64,000 bases of DNA from Cyanobacteria bacterium M_surface_10_m1_298. Its GTDB lineage: Bacteria; Cyanobacteriota; Cyanobacteriia; PCC-6307; Cyanobiaceae. Shown one piece after another: positions 28,295 through 40,171 of the stretch. The stretch's first letter is position 1, and each line of letters starts with the position of its first letter. The stretch covers positions 28,022-92,021 of the forward strand of contig VGPT01000001.1 in the NCBI GenBank assembly GCA_016882485.1, in the 5' to 3' direction. The notes beneath the pieces are model-generated. The model saw nothing but the letters and a program-made list of their open reading frames with translations, was not told the origin of the DNA and searched no databases. A program made the translations under genes and the position numbers.

Positions 28295-29113
28295 TCAGGC
28301 GCTTCGGCGCTGGGAGCCCTCATCCACAGGAACCACAGGAAAGTCGAGCCGGTTGACCTCCCGCTCGGAGAGGCGGCGGCTCCAGGCCCCGCTGATGGGC
28401 TCATTCCAGCGGAAGCCTGCCTCCCGCGCTTTGTGGCGTTCCTCATAGGAGAGGCGGGCGCGATACAGGCGTCTGGGCTCAAGCCCTTCAACCAGCAGTT
28501 GTTCGAGATCCTCACAACGCTCGAACACCTGAGCCAGGTAGATGCAATCGGTGAGGGCACGGTGTGCAGCCCAGACCGGCACGCTGTAAGCCAGGGCCAA
28601 GTCGCGCACAGAGGGGTTGGCTCGCAGGCAACGATCCGCCGGCCAGCGGATGTCCTCCATCGTGCAGAGCCAGGGTTTGTGGATCGGAGGCAGCGGGGCA
28701 ATCCCAAACCACTGGCGATCAAAGGCAGCGTTGTGAGCCACCACCAGATCCGCGCTGCTCAGCAGGGCCTCAAACCACTCCAGACCCTGCTGCCAGGGTT
28801 GGGGTTGCTGGGTGAGCGCAGGGTCGATGCCATTCACGGCCTGAGCAGGGTTCTGCTCGCAGGGGAACAGCAGAGACAGCTGGCTGAGAACCGAGCGACG
28901 CGGGAGGTCAAACAAGATGGCCCCCAGCTCGATGCAGCGATCCTGTTGGGGATCGAGGCCTGTGGTCTCCGTATCCAGGATCAGCAGCCGTTGGGGCTGC
29001 CCACTGTTTTGCAGCGGAGCAGGCACGGCAGCCAGAGGGGCTGACGCTGGAGCCGCCATCAGACCCAGGAGGTCCGCCTGCTCCCAGGGTTGCGGAGGTT
29101 CAGCCGTGGCCAT
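28295..29113 (-). CDS. DnaQ-like 3'-5' exonuclease domain protein
   Basis: LLILDTETTGLDPQQDRCIELGAILFD (ExoI DxE), VAHNAAFDRQWF, AHRALTDCIYLAQVF (ExoIII). Confidence 0.9.
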   Translation of the reverse strand: MATAEPPQPWEQADLLGLMAAPASAPLAAVPAPLQNSGQPQRLLILDTETTGLDPQQDRCIELGAILFDLPRRSVLSQLSLLFPCEQNPAQAVNGIDPALTQQPQPWQQGLEWFEALLSSADLVVAHNAAFDRQWFGIAPLPPIHKPWLCTMEDIRWPADRCLRANPSVRDLALAYSVPVWAAHRALTDCIYLAQVFERCEDLEQLLVEGLEPRRLYRARLSYEERHKAREAGFRWNEPISGAWSRRLSEREVNRLDFPVVPVDEGSQRRSA

Positions 29114-29125
29114 GGGGCGCTGCGG

Positions 29126-29656
29126 GTCGGCTTCATGATCCCAGGCCGTGCCAAGCCCTGCCTAGGGTCTTGCCAAATTCTGCGATCAGTCTTGGCTCCA
29201 GCCCTCAACACCGGCGACTCCGCTCCCCTGATCGCCCTCAGCGACCAGAACGGCAACGAACGCCGCAGCGATCAACTCGCCGGCAAGGCCCTTGTGCTGT
29301 TCTTCTATCCCAAGGACGACACCCCCGGCTGCACGATGGAGGCCTGCGCCTTCCGTGACAGCTACGCCGATCTACAGGCGCTCGGCGCCGAGGTGTGGGG
29401 TGTGAGCGGCGATGACGCCTCCAGCCACCAGCGGTTCGCCCAGCGTCACAACCTGCCCTATCCATTGTTGGTGGACAAGGGGAATCAGCTGCGCAAGGCC
29501 TTCGGTGTGCCAAGCGTGCTGGGCCTGCTGCCCGGGCGAGTCACCTACGTGATCGATGGATCAGGCGTGATCCGGCACGTGTTCAACAACCTGCTCGATG
29601 GCCCGGCCCACCGCCGCGAAGCGATTGAGGCGCTGAGATCTCTGCAGAGCGCATGA
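29126..29656 (+). CDS. bcp: Peroxiredoxin Q / BCP (start uncertain; TTG 29192 also possible)
   Basis: LVLFFYPKDDTPGCTMEACAFRDSY active site. Confidence 0.92.
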   Translation, partial: VGFMIPGRAKPCLGSCQILRSVLAPALNTGDSAPLIALSDQNGNERRSDQLAGKALVLFFYPKDDTPGCTMEACAFRDSYADLQALGAEVWGVSGDDASSHQRFAQRHNLPYPLLVDKGNQLRKAFGVPSVLGLLPGRVTYVIDGSGVIRHVFNNLLDGPAHRREAIEALRSLQSA

Positions 29657-30366
29657 GCTGGCGCCAGCGGGGCAGTCTCTGGTTGCTGGATCCCCCAGGT
29701 CGTGCAATCAGGGGCGTGATTCAGTTCATCGGGGGTAGCTATCTCGCTGCGACCCCTCAACTCAGCTACCGCCGCCTGCTCGAGGCCCTGGCCCGCCAGG
29801 GCCTGGCCATCCAAGCCTGGAGTTATGTGCCGGGTTTCGATCACCAGGCCCAGGCCAATGAAGCCTGGAGGCTGTTCCGAGGTGTTCGCCCCGACAATCT
29901 GCACTGCCTGCGCCTCGGCCACAGCCTCGGCTGCAAGCTGCATCTGCTGGCCCCCGACAACGGGCGTGGCTGCAGCGGGCTAGCCGCCCTGAGCTTCAAC
30001 AACTTCTCAGCGGAACGCAGCGTGCCACTGCTGGCAGAACTCGGCCCTCGTCTCGGGATCCAGAGCGAGTTCAGCCCCTCCCCCAGTGAAACCCTGCGGC
30101 TCGTGGCAGCTAATTACCGCCAACCGCGCAACCTGCTGGTGCGCTTCAACCGTGATCGCATCGACCAAAGCCGGCGTCTGGAGGCGGTGCTGCTCGCGCG
30201 TGAATCGGATCAGACCGAGCAGATCGAGCTATCAGGTGATCATCTCACCCCCGCCAGTGCCGGCCTGCGCCAGAACCTCTTGGGGGCATGGGCCGATGAC
30301 CCGAGCCGTCAGCGGCAGATCGACACCCTGGCGGAGACCATCGGGCGCTGGTGGCTCAGTCCCTGA
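29653..30366 (+). CDS. DUF1350-type alpha/beta-hydrolase-like protein
   Basis: GVIQFIGGSYLAATPQLSYRRLLEALARQGLAIQAWSYVPGFDHQAQA, RLGHSLGCKLHLL. Confidence 0.85.
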   Translation: MSWRQRGSLWLLDPPGRAIRGVIQFIGGSYLAATPQLSYRRLLEALARQGLAIQAWSYVPGFDHQAQANEAWRLFRGVRPDNLHCLRLGHSLGCKLHLLAPDNGRGCSGLAALSFNNFSAERSVPLLAELGPRLGIQSEFSPSPSETLRLVAANYRQPRNLLVRFNRDRIDQSRRLEAVLLARESDQTEQIELSGDHLTPASAGLRQNLLGAWADDPSRQRQIDTLAETIGRWWLSP

Positions 30367-30375
30367 GTCGATCGG

Positions 30376-32370
<1,995 letters not shown>

Positions 32371-32449
32371 CCATTCAAGCGAGGAAAAAGGCCCTGCAGC
32401 AGCGCTGTAACGCGGCTGCAGGGAAGGGCCTCTAGATCAGGATGGGGAC

Positions 32450-33127
32450 ATGGTCCGCCCCGCCGCCTGCCTGTTTGATCTCGACGGGCTCCTGCTCGAT
32501 ACCGAGCCTCTGCATGCGGAGGCCTGGCAACAGGCCTCCAGCCACTTCGGCCTCCGCTTGCAGAGCGATGAACTGATGGCCCTGCGCGGACGCCGGCGCC
32601 TCGACTGCGCCGATCAGGTGCGCCAGTGGATCGCGGCCGCTGGATACGACGCTCCCAGTCTCGAGGAGCTGCTGGCCGTCCGCCAGCCGATCGCTGAGGC
32701 CCTACTGGTGCAGGCCCAGCCAATGCCAGGTGCCAAGGCCCTGGTGGAACGCTGCCACGACCTTGGCGTGCCGATGGCCTTGGCCACCAGCAGCTCCCGT
32801 TCAGCGGTCGCCCTGAAAGCGGAACCCCACCCCTGGATTGCCTTGATCAAAGAGCGCGTCCATGGGGATGACCCGGATCTCAAGCGGGGTAAACCCGAGC
32901 CCGATGTGTTCGAACTGGCGGCAGAACGACTCGGGGTGCTCTGCCGAGACAGCTGGGCCTTCGAGGATTCCCCCGCAGGGGCAACGGCCGCCATCGCCGC
33001 AGGTTGCCGGGTGCTGGTGATGCCGCCGTCAGACCTCCAGCCCGCCGAGCGGATGCGGCGTTACCCCGAAGGCATCTGGCAATTCCTGAGTGACCTAACG
33101 GCGGTTCTGCCGCTCCTGGAGAAGTGA
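32450..33127 (+). CDS. HAD-superfamily hydrolase (beta-phosphoglucomutase/phosphatase-like)
   Basis: CLFDLDGLLLDTEPLHAEAW motif I, AFEDSPAGATAAIAAGC motif IV. Confidence 0.92.
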   Translation: MVRPAACLFDLDGLLLDTEPLHAEAWQQASSHFGLRLQSDELMALRGRRRLDCADQVRQWIAAAGYDAPSLEELLAVRQPIAEALLVQAQPMPGAKALVERCHDLGVPMALATSSSRSAVALKAEPHPWIALIKERVHGDDPDLKRGKPEPDVFELAAERLGVLCRDSWAFEDSPAGATAAIAAGCRVLVMPPSDLQPAERMRRYPEGIWQFLSDLTAVLPLLEK

Positions 33128-33133
33128 GCGGCC

Positions 33134-34105
33134 TCAGTACAGCCGGCTCAGCACAAAGTCAGGCAGGGCCAGCAGCGCACTGCGGCACTCCGACTGGGGG
33201 AGCCAATTGAGGGCGTCACGGGCTTCATTGGCAAAACTTTCAGCCAAGCTTCTGGAGCGCTGAATCGCCTGGCTACTGCGCACCAGATCAAGAGCCTGTT
33301 CCAGATCCCCAGCCTCACTGAACTCACGCTCGATCAGGCCGGCCAGAGCAGGACGCTCCTCCAAGGCATAAAGAGCCGGAGCGGTGAGATAGCCGCTGGC
33401 TAGATCGCTGGCAGCAGGTTTGCCGAGCTGTTGATCACTGCCGGTGAAATCGAGGATGTCATCCACCACCTGAAAAGCCAGACCCAGCTGTCGTCCAAAG
33501 CGATAAAGATCATCGAGCTGCTGTTCGGGCAGCTCACTGAGAACCCCCGCGGCGCGGGCACTGTTGGCAATCAACGAAGCCGTTTTGCAGTAGCTCTTCT
33601 CGAGGTAGGTCTCGAAGCTTTGACCTGTGTCGTAGCGGTAGAGCCCCTGCTTCACCTCTCCGTCCGCGAGATCCATGATCACGCGGGAGAGCAGCTTCAC
33701 CACCTCCAGGTTGTCGAGGTTGGCGAGGTGCCAGCTGGCCTGGGCGAACAAGAAGTCACCCGCCAGCACGGCGACGCGGTGATTGAAGCGGCTATGCACC
33801 GTGTCGACGCCTCGACGGGTCGAGGCCTCATCCACCACATCGTCATGAACCAGGGAGGCGGTGTGGATCATCTCGGTGATCTCCGCCAGACGACGATGAC
33901 GGGCGCTCAGATCTCCATCAGGCGAGAGCGCGCGGGACAACAGCAGCACAATTCCAGGCCGCAGCCGCTTGCCGCCGGCACTGAACAAATGTTCGGCAGC
34001 AGCCTGCAGGATCGGATGACCAGCACCGATCAGGCTGCGGAGATCACTCAGCAGAGCCTCGAGATCGGTCTCGACGGGCTGAAGCAGCTCTGCAACGGTG
34101 GCCAT
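33134..34105 (-). CDS. sds: Solanesyl/polyprenyl diphosphate synthase
   Basis: LVHDDVVDEASTRRG (FARM region) and FQVVDDILDFTGSDQQLGKP (SARM); ATG at 34105. Confidence 0.93.
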   Translation of the reverse strand: MATVAELLQPVETDLEALLSDLRSLIGAGHPILQAAAEHLFSAGGKRLRPGIVLLLSRALSPDGDLSARHRRLAEITEMIHTASLVHDDVVDEASTRRGVDTVHSRFNHRVAVLAGDFLFAQASWHLANLDNLEVVKLLSRVIMDLADGEVKQGLYRYDTGQSFETYLEKSYCKTASLIANSARAAGVLSELPEQQLDDLYRFGRQLGLAFQVVDDILDFTGSDQQLGKPAASDLASGYLTAPALYALEERPALAGLIEREFSEAGDLEQALDLVRSSQAIQRSRSLAESFANEARDALNWLPQSECRSALLALPDFVLSRLY

Positions 34106-34156
34106 GACCCCCTGCGGTGCGCCGATCCTAGAAGGCACGCGCCGCCGACCGCTGGC

Positions 34157-34990
34157 CTAAACGGGCGCGGATGCGAGGCGCAGCAGAGGCCCGGGCCGCC
34201 AGATCAGAGCTTCACTGCTGCACTGGGCTCCCACCAGCCGTGCCACCGCCCGATCAAAGGCCTCGGGATCCGCACTGGTGAAGAAGCGATGCTCGGCCAC
34301 GGCCGAACTTTTCGCCAGCAGAGCCCCCTGGCGCAACACATCCGCCAGATGCTTCGCCACCGCAGGGGCGGGATCCAGCACCGCCATCGATGGGCCGACC
34401 AGCCGCCGAATCGCCTCGATCACAAAGGGATAGTGCGTGCAGCCCAGCACGATGGTGTCGGCCCCAGCCGCCAGCATCGGCGCCAGAAAACGCTGGAGAG
34501 CAGCATCGCAATGGGGCCCCTCGAGATCCCCCTGCTCCACGAGATCGGCCAAACCGATGCACACCTGCTCCACCACTGTCACGGCACTGGCGGTGCGGCC
34601 CACGGTGGCCCGGTAAAGCTGGCCCTGAAAGGTAGCCGGTGTGGCCATCACACCCACGACTCCGCTGCGGGTCAGTTGCACGGCAGGCTTGACCGCCGGC
34701 TCTAGGCCAAGGATCGGCAGTTGGGGAAACCGCTGCCGGAGCGGCTCAAGCGCCACCGCTGAGGCGGTGTTGCAGGCCACCACAATCGCCTTGCACCCCT
34801 CCGAGACCAGGTGCTCAGCAATGGCGAGGCAGTACTCCTGAATCTCAACGGCGGAGCGGTTGCCGTAGGGCACATGGGCCTGATCGGCAACGTAGTGCGT
34901 GGATTCCGCAGGCAGGCAGTGGACGATCTGTCGCCAGACGCTCAAGCCACCGACGCCGGAATCGAAGATGCCGATGGGGGCCCCACTCAT
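34157..34990 (-). CDS. murI: Glutamate racemase
   Basis: IGIFDSGVGGLSVWR, VVACNTASAVAL, VLGCTHYPFV. Confidence 0.96.
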   Translation of the reverse strand: MSGAPIGIFDSGVGGLSVWRQIVHCLPAESTHYVADQAHVPYGNRSAVEIQEYCLAIAEHLVSEGCKAIVVACNTASAVALEPLRQRFPQLPILGLEPAVKPAVQLTRSGVVGVMATPATFQGQLYRATVGRTASAVTVVEQVCIGLADLVEQGDLEGPHCDAALQRFLAPMLAAGADTIVLGCTHYPFVIEAIRRLVGPSMAVLDPAPAVAKHLADVLRQGALLAKSSAVAEHRFFTSADPEAFDRAVARLVGAQCSSEALIWRPGPLLRLASAPV

Positions 34991-36087
34991 GGGTATGCCG
35001 CCAGGTAGTTGAGGATGCCCCCAGCGATAGCTACGGCCATCCGCCGGCGGAAACCTGGATCAGCCAGCCGCGGAGAATCCAATTGGCCGGTCACGAAGCC
35101 CATCTCCGCCAGGGCGGCAGGCATCACGGTGCGGCGGATCACAAAGAAGCGCCCTGAACGGGCGCCGCGATCGGGGCTGCCTGGTGACACCGCCAGCATC
35201 TGAGCCTGGATGGCCTCGGCGAAGGCCTTCGAGCGGCCACCCTGAAAATAGAAGGTCTCAATGCCATTCACATCCGGGCGAGACAGGCTCAAGGCATTGG
35301 CGTGAATGCTCAAGAAGAGATCAGCGCCGCTGTTGTTGGCCAGGGCGACCCGGGGCGGCAGATCCACATCCACCTCCGAGGTGCGTGTGAGCAGCACCTG
35401 AACGCCCTTGGCTTGGAGGATCTGGGCCACCTGCAGGCTCACATCGAGCACAACATCGGTTTCGCGCAACCCGTTGATCCCGACCGCGCCGGGATCGGGG
35501 CCCCCATGCCCAGGATCTAGCACGACCTTGTAGCGGCCAGCGGGGACATCCGCCAGTCCGGCAAGGTTGGGGATCGGACCGGAGGGGATGCCCAGCGATG
35601 GCGGGGGCACGGCGCGCCAACTCGGGGTGGATGGTGCCTCGAGGCTGCCCTCACCGATGGCGGTGAGGCCGCGCACAGCAGGGCCGAACTCCATCGACCA
35701 GCGGTCCACCTGGGTCCCCACCAGGCGGATGGAACGGGGGTCCAGGCGCGTGCCCGGACGGAACTCGATCACCAGGCGGGTGGTGGTGTCGGATGGTCGG
35801 CCGACCCGCACTTCACGAATGGCCCCGCTCCCACGAATGGAGCGGGTGCGCTGGGGAGCACCGGGAAGATCGAGCCAGATGCGAGGGCCGATGGCACCTT
35901 GGCCTTCCTCGAAGAACGCCTCGACGCGCGTGGCCGGGGGCGTGCGCAACTCCAGAACGCCATCCGAGCTGATCCGCCAAGCGGAGAGCGCACTGATGGC
36001 AGCAGCCGGCAGCGCCCACAGCACGGTGGCCACCGCAGGCAGCAAGAGTAAGCGCCGGAGCAGGCCCCTAGGAGATGACGACCTCAC
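34987..36087 (-). CDS. N-acetylmuramoyl-L-alanine amidase (AMIN + Amidase_3)
   Basis: VVLDPGHGGPDPGAVGINGLRETDVVLDVSLQVAQIL, LFLSIHANA; probable GTG start at 36087 before the signal segment. Confidence 0.92.
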   Translation of the reverse strand: MRSSSPRGLLRRLLLLPAVATVLWALPAAAISALSAWRISSDGVLELRTPPATRVEAFFEEGQGAIGPRIWLDLPGAPQRTRSIRGSGAIREVRVGRPSDTTTRLVIEFRPGTRLDPRSIRLVGTQVDRWSMEFGPAVRGLTAIGEGSLEAPSTPSWRAVPPPSLGIPSGPIPNLAGLADVPAGRYKVVLDPGHGGPDPGAVGINGLRETDVVLDVSLQVAQILQAKGVQVLLTRTSEVDVDLPPRVALANNSGADLFLSIHANALSLSRPDVNGIETFYFQGGRSKAFAEAIQAQMLAVSPGSPDRGARSGRFFVIRRTVMPAALAEMGFVTGQLDSPRLADPGFRRRMAVAIAGGILNYLAAYP

Positions 36088-36094
36088 AGCCGAC

Positions 36095-36913
36095 TTAGAA
36101 CAGAGCTGGTCGGCGATGCTTGAGGCTCGGCATCTGCGCCTGAATGCGCTGGCGATGCCCCACATCCACTGGAGCCACAGCCTGCCCCGTGGATGTGCCG
36201 GCGTCGGAGAGCACGGTGCCCCAGGGGTCAATCACCAGGGCATGCCCATGGGTCTGTCGACGACCCCCGTGGCTGCCGGTTTGGGCCGGAGCCAGGACAT
36301 AAGCAGTGTTTTCAATGGCGCGGGCCTGCAACAGCACCTGCCAATGGTCTTTCCCGGTAAAGGCCGTAAAGGCCGCGGGAATGAACAACAGATCCGCTCC
36401 CGATCCAGCCAGATAGCGATACAGCTCCGGGAAGCGAACGTCGTAACAGATGGAGAGACCGACGCGACAGAGACCCGGCACATCCACCACCGGTGGCAAG
36501 GCCTGACCGGGCTGGACGGTGGCCGACTCCCGGTAGGTGTTGCCGTCGGGCAGATCGACATCGAAGAGATGGATCTTGTCGTAACGGGCAAGGATCTGAC
36601 CGTCCTTACCCACCAGCTCAGCGCGGTTACTGGTGAGCCCCGGGCCGGCCGGAACGGGGTAGCCCCCACCCAGCAGGGTCACCTGGTAGCGACGCGCCAT
36701 GGTCACCAGGAAGCGCTGGCTCTGCTCCGCAATCAAGGCGGCCAACTCCAAGCGCTGGGCATCGTCGCCCATGAAGGCGAAGTTTTCGGGCAGACCGACG
36801 AGCTCTGAGCCGCGCCGGGCGGCCAACTCGATCTGCTCCTCCGCCGACGCGAAATTGGCCTCGAGATCAGCGCCGCTGTTGAGCTGGATCGCTGCAGCCA
36901 GAAAGCTTGTCAA
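36095..36913 (-). CDS. Carbon-nitrogen hydrolase (Nit-type nitrilase family)
   Basis: LVGLPENFAFMGDD (Glu), KIHLFDVDLPDG (Lys), VGLSICYDVRFPELYR (Cys). Confidence 0.92.
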   Translation of the reverse strand: MTSFLAAAIQLNSGADLEANFASAEEQIELAARRGSELVGLPENFAFMGDDAQRLELAALIAEQSQRFLVTMARRYQVTLLGGGYPVPAGPGLTSNRAELVGKDGQILARYDKIHLFDVDLPDGNTYRESATVQPGQALPPVVDVPGLCRVGLSICYDVRFPELYRYLAGSGADLLFIPAAFTAFTGKDHWQVLLQARAIENTAYVLAPAQTGSHGGRRQTHGHALVIDPWGTVLSDAGTSTGQAVAPVDVGHRQRIQAQMPSLKHRRPALF

Positions 36914-36961
36914 CGCTGGAGTTTTGCCACCAAGGGCACTGTAAGGGGGCCTGCAATGGCC

Positions 36962-37717
36962 TCAGGCCGCCTGCAGAACACCTGGGCTGGTCTGGGTCGG
37001 AACGATGGTGAGATCGTCGACGGAGGCGCAACAGGCGAAGTCGGCATCGTGGTTGCCGATGCCGCTCAGGCGCTGCCCATGGCTGGCGGCCCGCAGGCAG
37101 GTCTCAGTGTCGTGATGCCACTGCTGCCAGAGGGCTAAGGCCGCCAAGGCTTCGTCGTTGTCGCAGCGCACGCCCACATGCGGGGTCACCGCCAACTCCA
37201 GAGCGGCCGACACCACCGCACCGGCGGCCAGGCTGTCCTCCAGGGAGTAATCGCCTTCCCAGCCACTGCCGACGATCCAGACCCGCTGGGCTCCGGTCTC
37301 GAGCAGACGGCGCGCCACGGCGGTGCGGTTGGGCAAACAAGCCGTCACCAGCAGCGGCACAGCCCGCACCGCCTCCAAGGAGCGGGTGCCGTTGGTGGTG
37401 CTCATGAAGATGCGTTTGCCGCCCACCACCTCCGGTGTCACCGCCAAGGGGGAGTTACCCAGGTCGTATCCCTCCACGCGCTTGCCGCCGCGTTCACCTG
37501 CCCGCAGGCAGCGCTCCGACGGCCAGGTCGCCGCCGCCGCGTCCAGGGCCGGCAGATCAGCAAAGGCCTGAATCGCCTCGGCACCGTTCTGCAGCGACCA
37601 GGCAATGGTGGTGGTGGCCCGAAGCACGTCAATCACCACGGCGGCATCGGGGCCACCCTCGGCAACGGGCCGCACAGACGGCACACACTCAGAGGTGTGG
37701 AAGTAGGAGATCTGCAC
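36962..37717 (-). CDS. comB: 2-phosphosulfolactate phosphatase-family protein
   Basis: [61 protein letters not shown] start at 37717 proposed. Confidence 0.88.
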   Translation of the reverse strand: MQISYFHTSECVPSVRPVAEGGPDAAVVIDVLRATTTIAWSLQNGAEAIQAFADLPALDAAAATWPSERCLRAGERGGKRVEGYDLGNSPLAVTPEVVGGKRIFMSTTNGTRSLEAVRAVPLLVTACLPNRTAVARRLLETGAQRVWIVGSGWEGDYSLEDSLAAGAVVSAALELAVTPHVGVRCDNDEALAALALWQQWHHDTETCLRAASHGQRLSGIGNHDADFACCASVDDLTIVPTQTSPGVLQAA

Positions 37718-37765
37718 GACCGCAATGGACCAACGGGTGCGCCACAGTAGGCAGAACCCGGTGAG

Positions 37766-39361
37766 ATGTTGCAGACGGAGATGGCAACAGCCCTGACCGC
37801 GAACCAAAACGGCCAGCCCGCGACCCGGGGATCGCAGCGAGATCTGAGGGGGTTTCTGAAGCTTCTGGAGCAGCGGGGGCAATTGCGTCGGATCACGGCG
37901 CCGGTGAATCCGGATCTCGAACTGGCAGCCATTTCCGACCGGGTGCTCAGCGCCGGCGGACCGGCCCTGCTGTTTGAAAACGTGATCGGCTCCTCGATCC
38001 CGGTGGCCGTCAACCTGCTGGGAACCCTGGAGCGGGTGCTCTGGAGTATGGGCATGGAGCATCCTGAGGAGCTCGAAGCCCTGGGAGAGCGGTTAGCTCT
38101 GCTGCAGCAACCGAGGCCCCCGAAAGGAGTGGGGGAAGCGATCCGCTTTGGATCCGTGCTGCTGGATGTGCTGCGGGCGAAACCGGATCTCGATCTGCTC
38201 CCCCCCTGCCACCAGGAGGTGTTCAAGGGCGACGCGGTCAACCTGGATGCGTTGCCCCTGCTGCGGCCCTGGCCTGGGGATGCGGGCCGGATCATCACCC
38301 TCGGCCTGGTGATCACCAAGGACCCCGAAACGGGTACTCCCAATGTGGGGGTGTATCGCCTGCAGCAGCAGTCGATCAACACGATGACCGTGCACTGGTT
38401 GAGCGTGCGCGGGGGAGCGCGGCATCTGCGCAAAGCCGCGGCCCTGGGCAAGCCTCTGGAAATCGCTGTAGCGATCGGCGTGCACCCTCTGCTGGTGATG
38501 GCCGCTGCCACACCGATCCCCGTTCAACTCAGCGAATGGCTTTTCGCAGGCCTCTATGGAGGAGAGGGGGTGCGCTTGGCGAAATGCAAAACGGTGAATT
38601 TGGAGGTGCCAAGCCACAGCGAGATCGTTCTGGAGGGCACGATCACGCCGGGCGAGGAGCTGGCTGACGGCCCCTTCGGGGATCACATGGGCTTCTACGG
38701 AGGCGTGGAGCCCTCTCCTTTGGTGCGCATCAGCTGCATCACCCAGCGGCGCCAGCCCACTTACTTCACCACCTTCAGCGGACGCCCTCCCAAGGAGGAC
38801 GCCATGTTGGCGATCGCCCTTAATCGGATCTACACCCCGATCCTGCGGCAGCAGATCCCCGAGATCGTGGATTTCTTCCTGCCCATGGAGGGCCTGAGCT
38901 ACAAGCTCGCCGTGATCGCGATCGACAAGGCCTATCCCGGGCAGGCCAAGCGGGCGGCGATGGCGTTCTGGAGTGCTCTTCCGCAGTTCACCTACACCAA
39001 GTTTGTGGTGGTGGTCGATCAGTCCATCAACATCCGCGACCCTCGCCAGGTGATCTGGGCGATCAGCGCCCTGGTGGATCCGCAACGGGATCTGTTCGTG
39101 CTCGAGAACACCCCCTTCGACACGCTGGATTTCGCCAGCGAGCAGCTCGGGCTTGGCGGACGCCTGGCGATTGACGCCACCACCAAGGTGGGGCCGGAAC
39201 GTCAGCACCCCTGGGGCGAACCGCTGCGCAGGCCTGCGGAGCTGGAGGCTCAGCTCGACGCTCGCTGGGACGAGCTCGGACTGTCGGATATCGGCCAAGA
39301 GGCACCGGATCCAGCCCTGTTCGGGTACCTGCTGGAAAACGTGCTCGAACGGTTGCGCTGA
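37766..39361 (+). CDS. ubiD: UbiD-family decarboxylase
   Basis: [66 protein letters not shown]. Confidence 0.95.
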   Translation: MLQTEMATALTANQNGQPATRGSQRDLRGFLKLLEQRGQLRRITAPVNPDLELAAISDRVLSAGGPALLFENVIGSSIPVAVNLLGTLERVLWSMGMEHPEELEALGERLALLQQPRPPKGVGEAIRFGSVLLDVLRAKPDLDLLPPCHQEVFKGDAVNLDALPLLRPWPGDAGRIITLGLVITKDPETGTPNVGVYRLQQQSINTMTVHWLSVRGGARHLRKAAALGKPLEIAVAIGVHPLLVMAAATPIPVQLSEWLFAGLYGGEGVRLAKCKTVNLEVPSHSEIVLEGTITPGEELADGPFGDHMGFYGGVEPSPLVRISCITQRRQPTYFTTFSGRPPKEDAMLAIALNRIYTPILRQQIPEIVDFFLPMEGLSYKLAVIAIDKAYPGQAKRAAMAFWSALPQFTYTKFVVVVDQSINIRDPRQVIWAISALVDPQRDLFVLENTPFDTLDFASEQLGLGGRLAIDATTKVGPERQHPWGEPLRRPAELEAQLDARWDELGLSDIGQEAPDPALFGYLLENVLERLR

Positions 39362-39364
39362 GCG

Positions 39365-39832
39365 ATGCTGCGCCGCAGCGGACTACAGGCCCTGCAAGCC
39401 CTGCTGGAACTGGCTCGCCATGGGGAGGCCTGGTCGTCGGTGTCAGCGATCGCCGCCGCCCAGGAACTGCCCCCTCCGATGCTCGAGCAGCTGTTGATTC
39501 AGCTGCGAAGGGCCGGCCTGGTGCAGTCTCGGCGCGGGCGCCAGGGGGGGTATCGCCTCAGTCGTGCCCCCGCGGCGATTCCGGTGGCTGAGGTGCTCGA
39601 AGCGGTAGGAGCCCCAGTTCGGATCAGCGCGGATCGAAACGCGGATCAAAACGAGGAACCCAACAGCGGCCAGGCCCCACGGGCCGAAGCGGAGGTGCTC
39701 AGCAGCATGGGCAGGCGTTTGCAGAACGCCATCGAGCGGGAGCTCCGTCAACTCACCCTTCAGGAACTGCTGTTCGATCTGGAGAGCTGGCAGGAATACC
39801 TGAATAACGCCGGTGGGGTGATGCTCGGCTAA
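39365..39832 (+). CDS. Rrf2-family transcriptional regulator (no cysteines)
   Basis: LQALQALLELARHGEAWSSVSAIAAAQELPPPMLEQLLIQLRRAGLVQSRRGRQGGYRLSR wHTH. Confidence 0.88.
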   Translation: MLRRSGLQALQALLELARHGEAWSSVSAIAAAQELPPPMLEQLLIQLRRAGLVQSRRGRQGGYRLSRAPAAIPVAEVLEAVGAPVRISADRNADQNEEPNSGQAPRAEAEVLSSMGRRLQNAIERELRQLTLQELLFDLESWQEYLNNAGGVMLG

Positions 39833-40086
39833 GACGCCTGCAGCACCTCGCGCTGGAGGTAGACCCGGATCAACTTTTCATCCATCAGGCCGGACCGTGC
39901 CAGGGGAGCTTCGTTGCAGCGCTCAAACAGCTCGAGCAGCACCGCTGGGGTGAAACGGAAACCCTCCTCCGCAGCGATGGCCGCCACTTCGTCGGCCGTG
40001 CAGACCTCATTGAGCTTGGCGCGCAGGCCGGGGTCGCTCTGAATGTGACTGAGGAAGTCGAAAACCGCCTGGTTGTCTTGCATCAC
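39829..40086 (-). CDS. Nif11-domain small protein
   Basis: [47 protein letters not shown] matches the Nif11 pattern; no GG/GA leader cleavage motif seen. Confidence 0.8.
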   Translation of the reverse strand: MMQDNQAVFDFLSHIQSDPGLRAKLNEVCTADEVAAIAAEEGFRFTPAVLLELFERCNEAPLARSGLMDEKLIRVYLQREVLQAS

Positions 40087-40171
40087 ACGGCACCGCTCAA
40101 GGCGTCACCAGTCTGGTGCGGGTTGGCCCGATGGGCCAGTTCCTACGCTCGCTGAAACCACGCCTCCCCCC

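Noticed and set aside
33431-34705. 424-aa plus-strand ORF spanning sds and murI antisense
   Set aside because: Crosses two well-supported minus-strand genes and shows no recognisable domain.
38093-39298. 401-aa minus-strand ORF opposite ubiD
   Set aside because: Same antisense artefact; ubiD is clear on the plus strand.
39829-40086. Nif11 protein as a RiPP precursor with adjacent biosynthetic cluster
   Set aside because: No leader cleavage motif, no modifiable core, and no LanM/peptidase transporter next to it; the ABC exporter at 23944 is far away and lacks a C39 peptidase domain.
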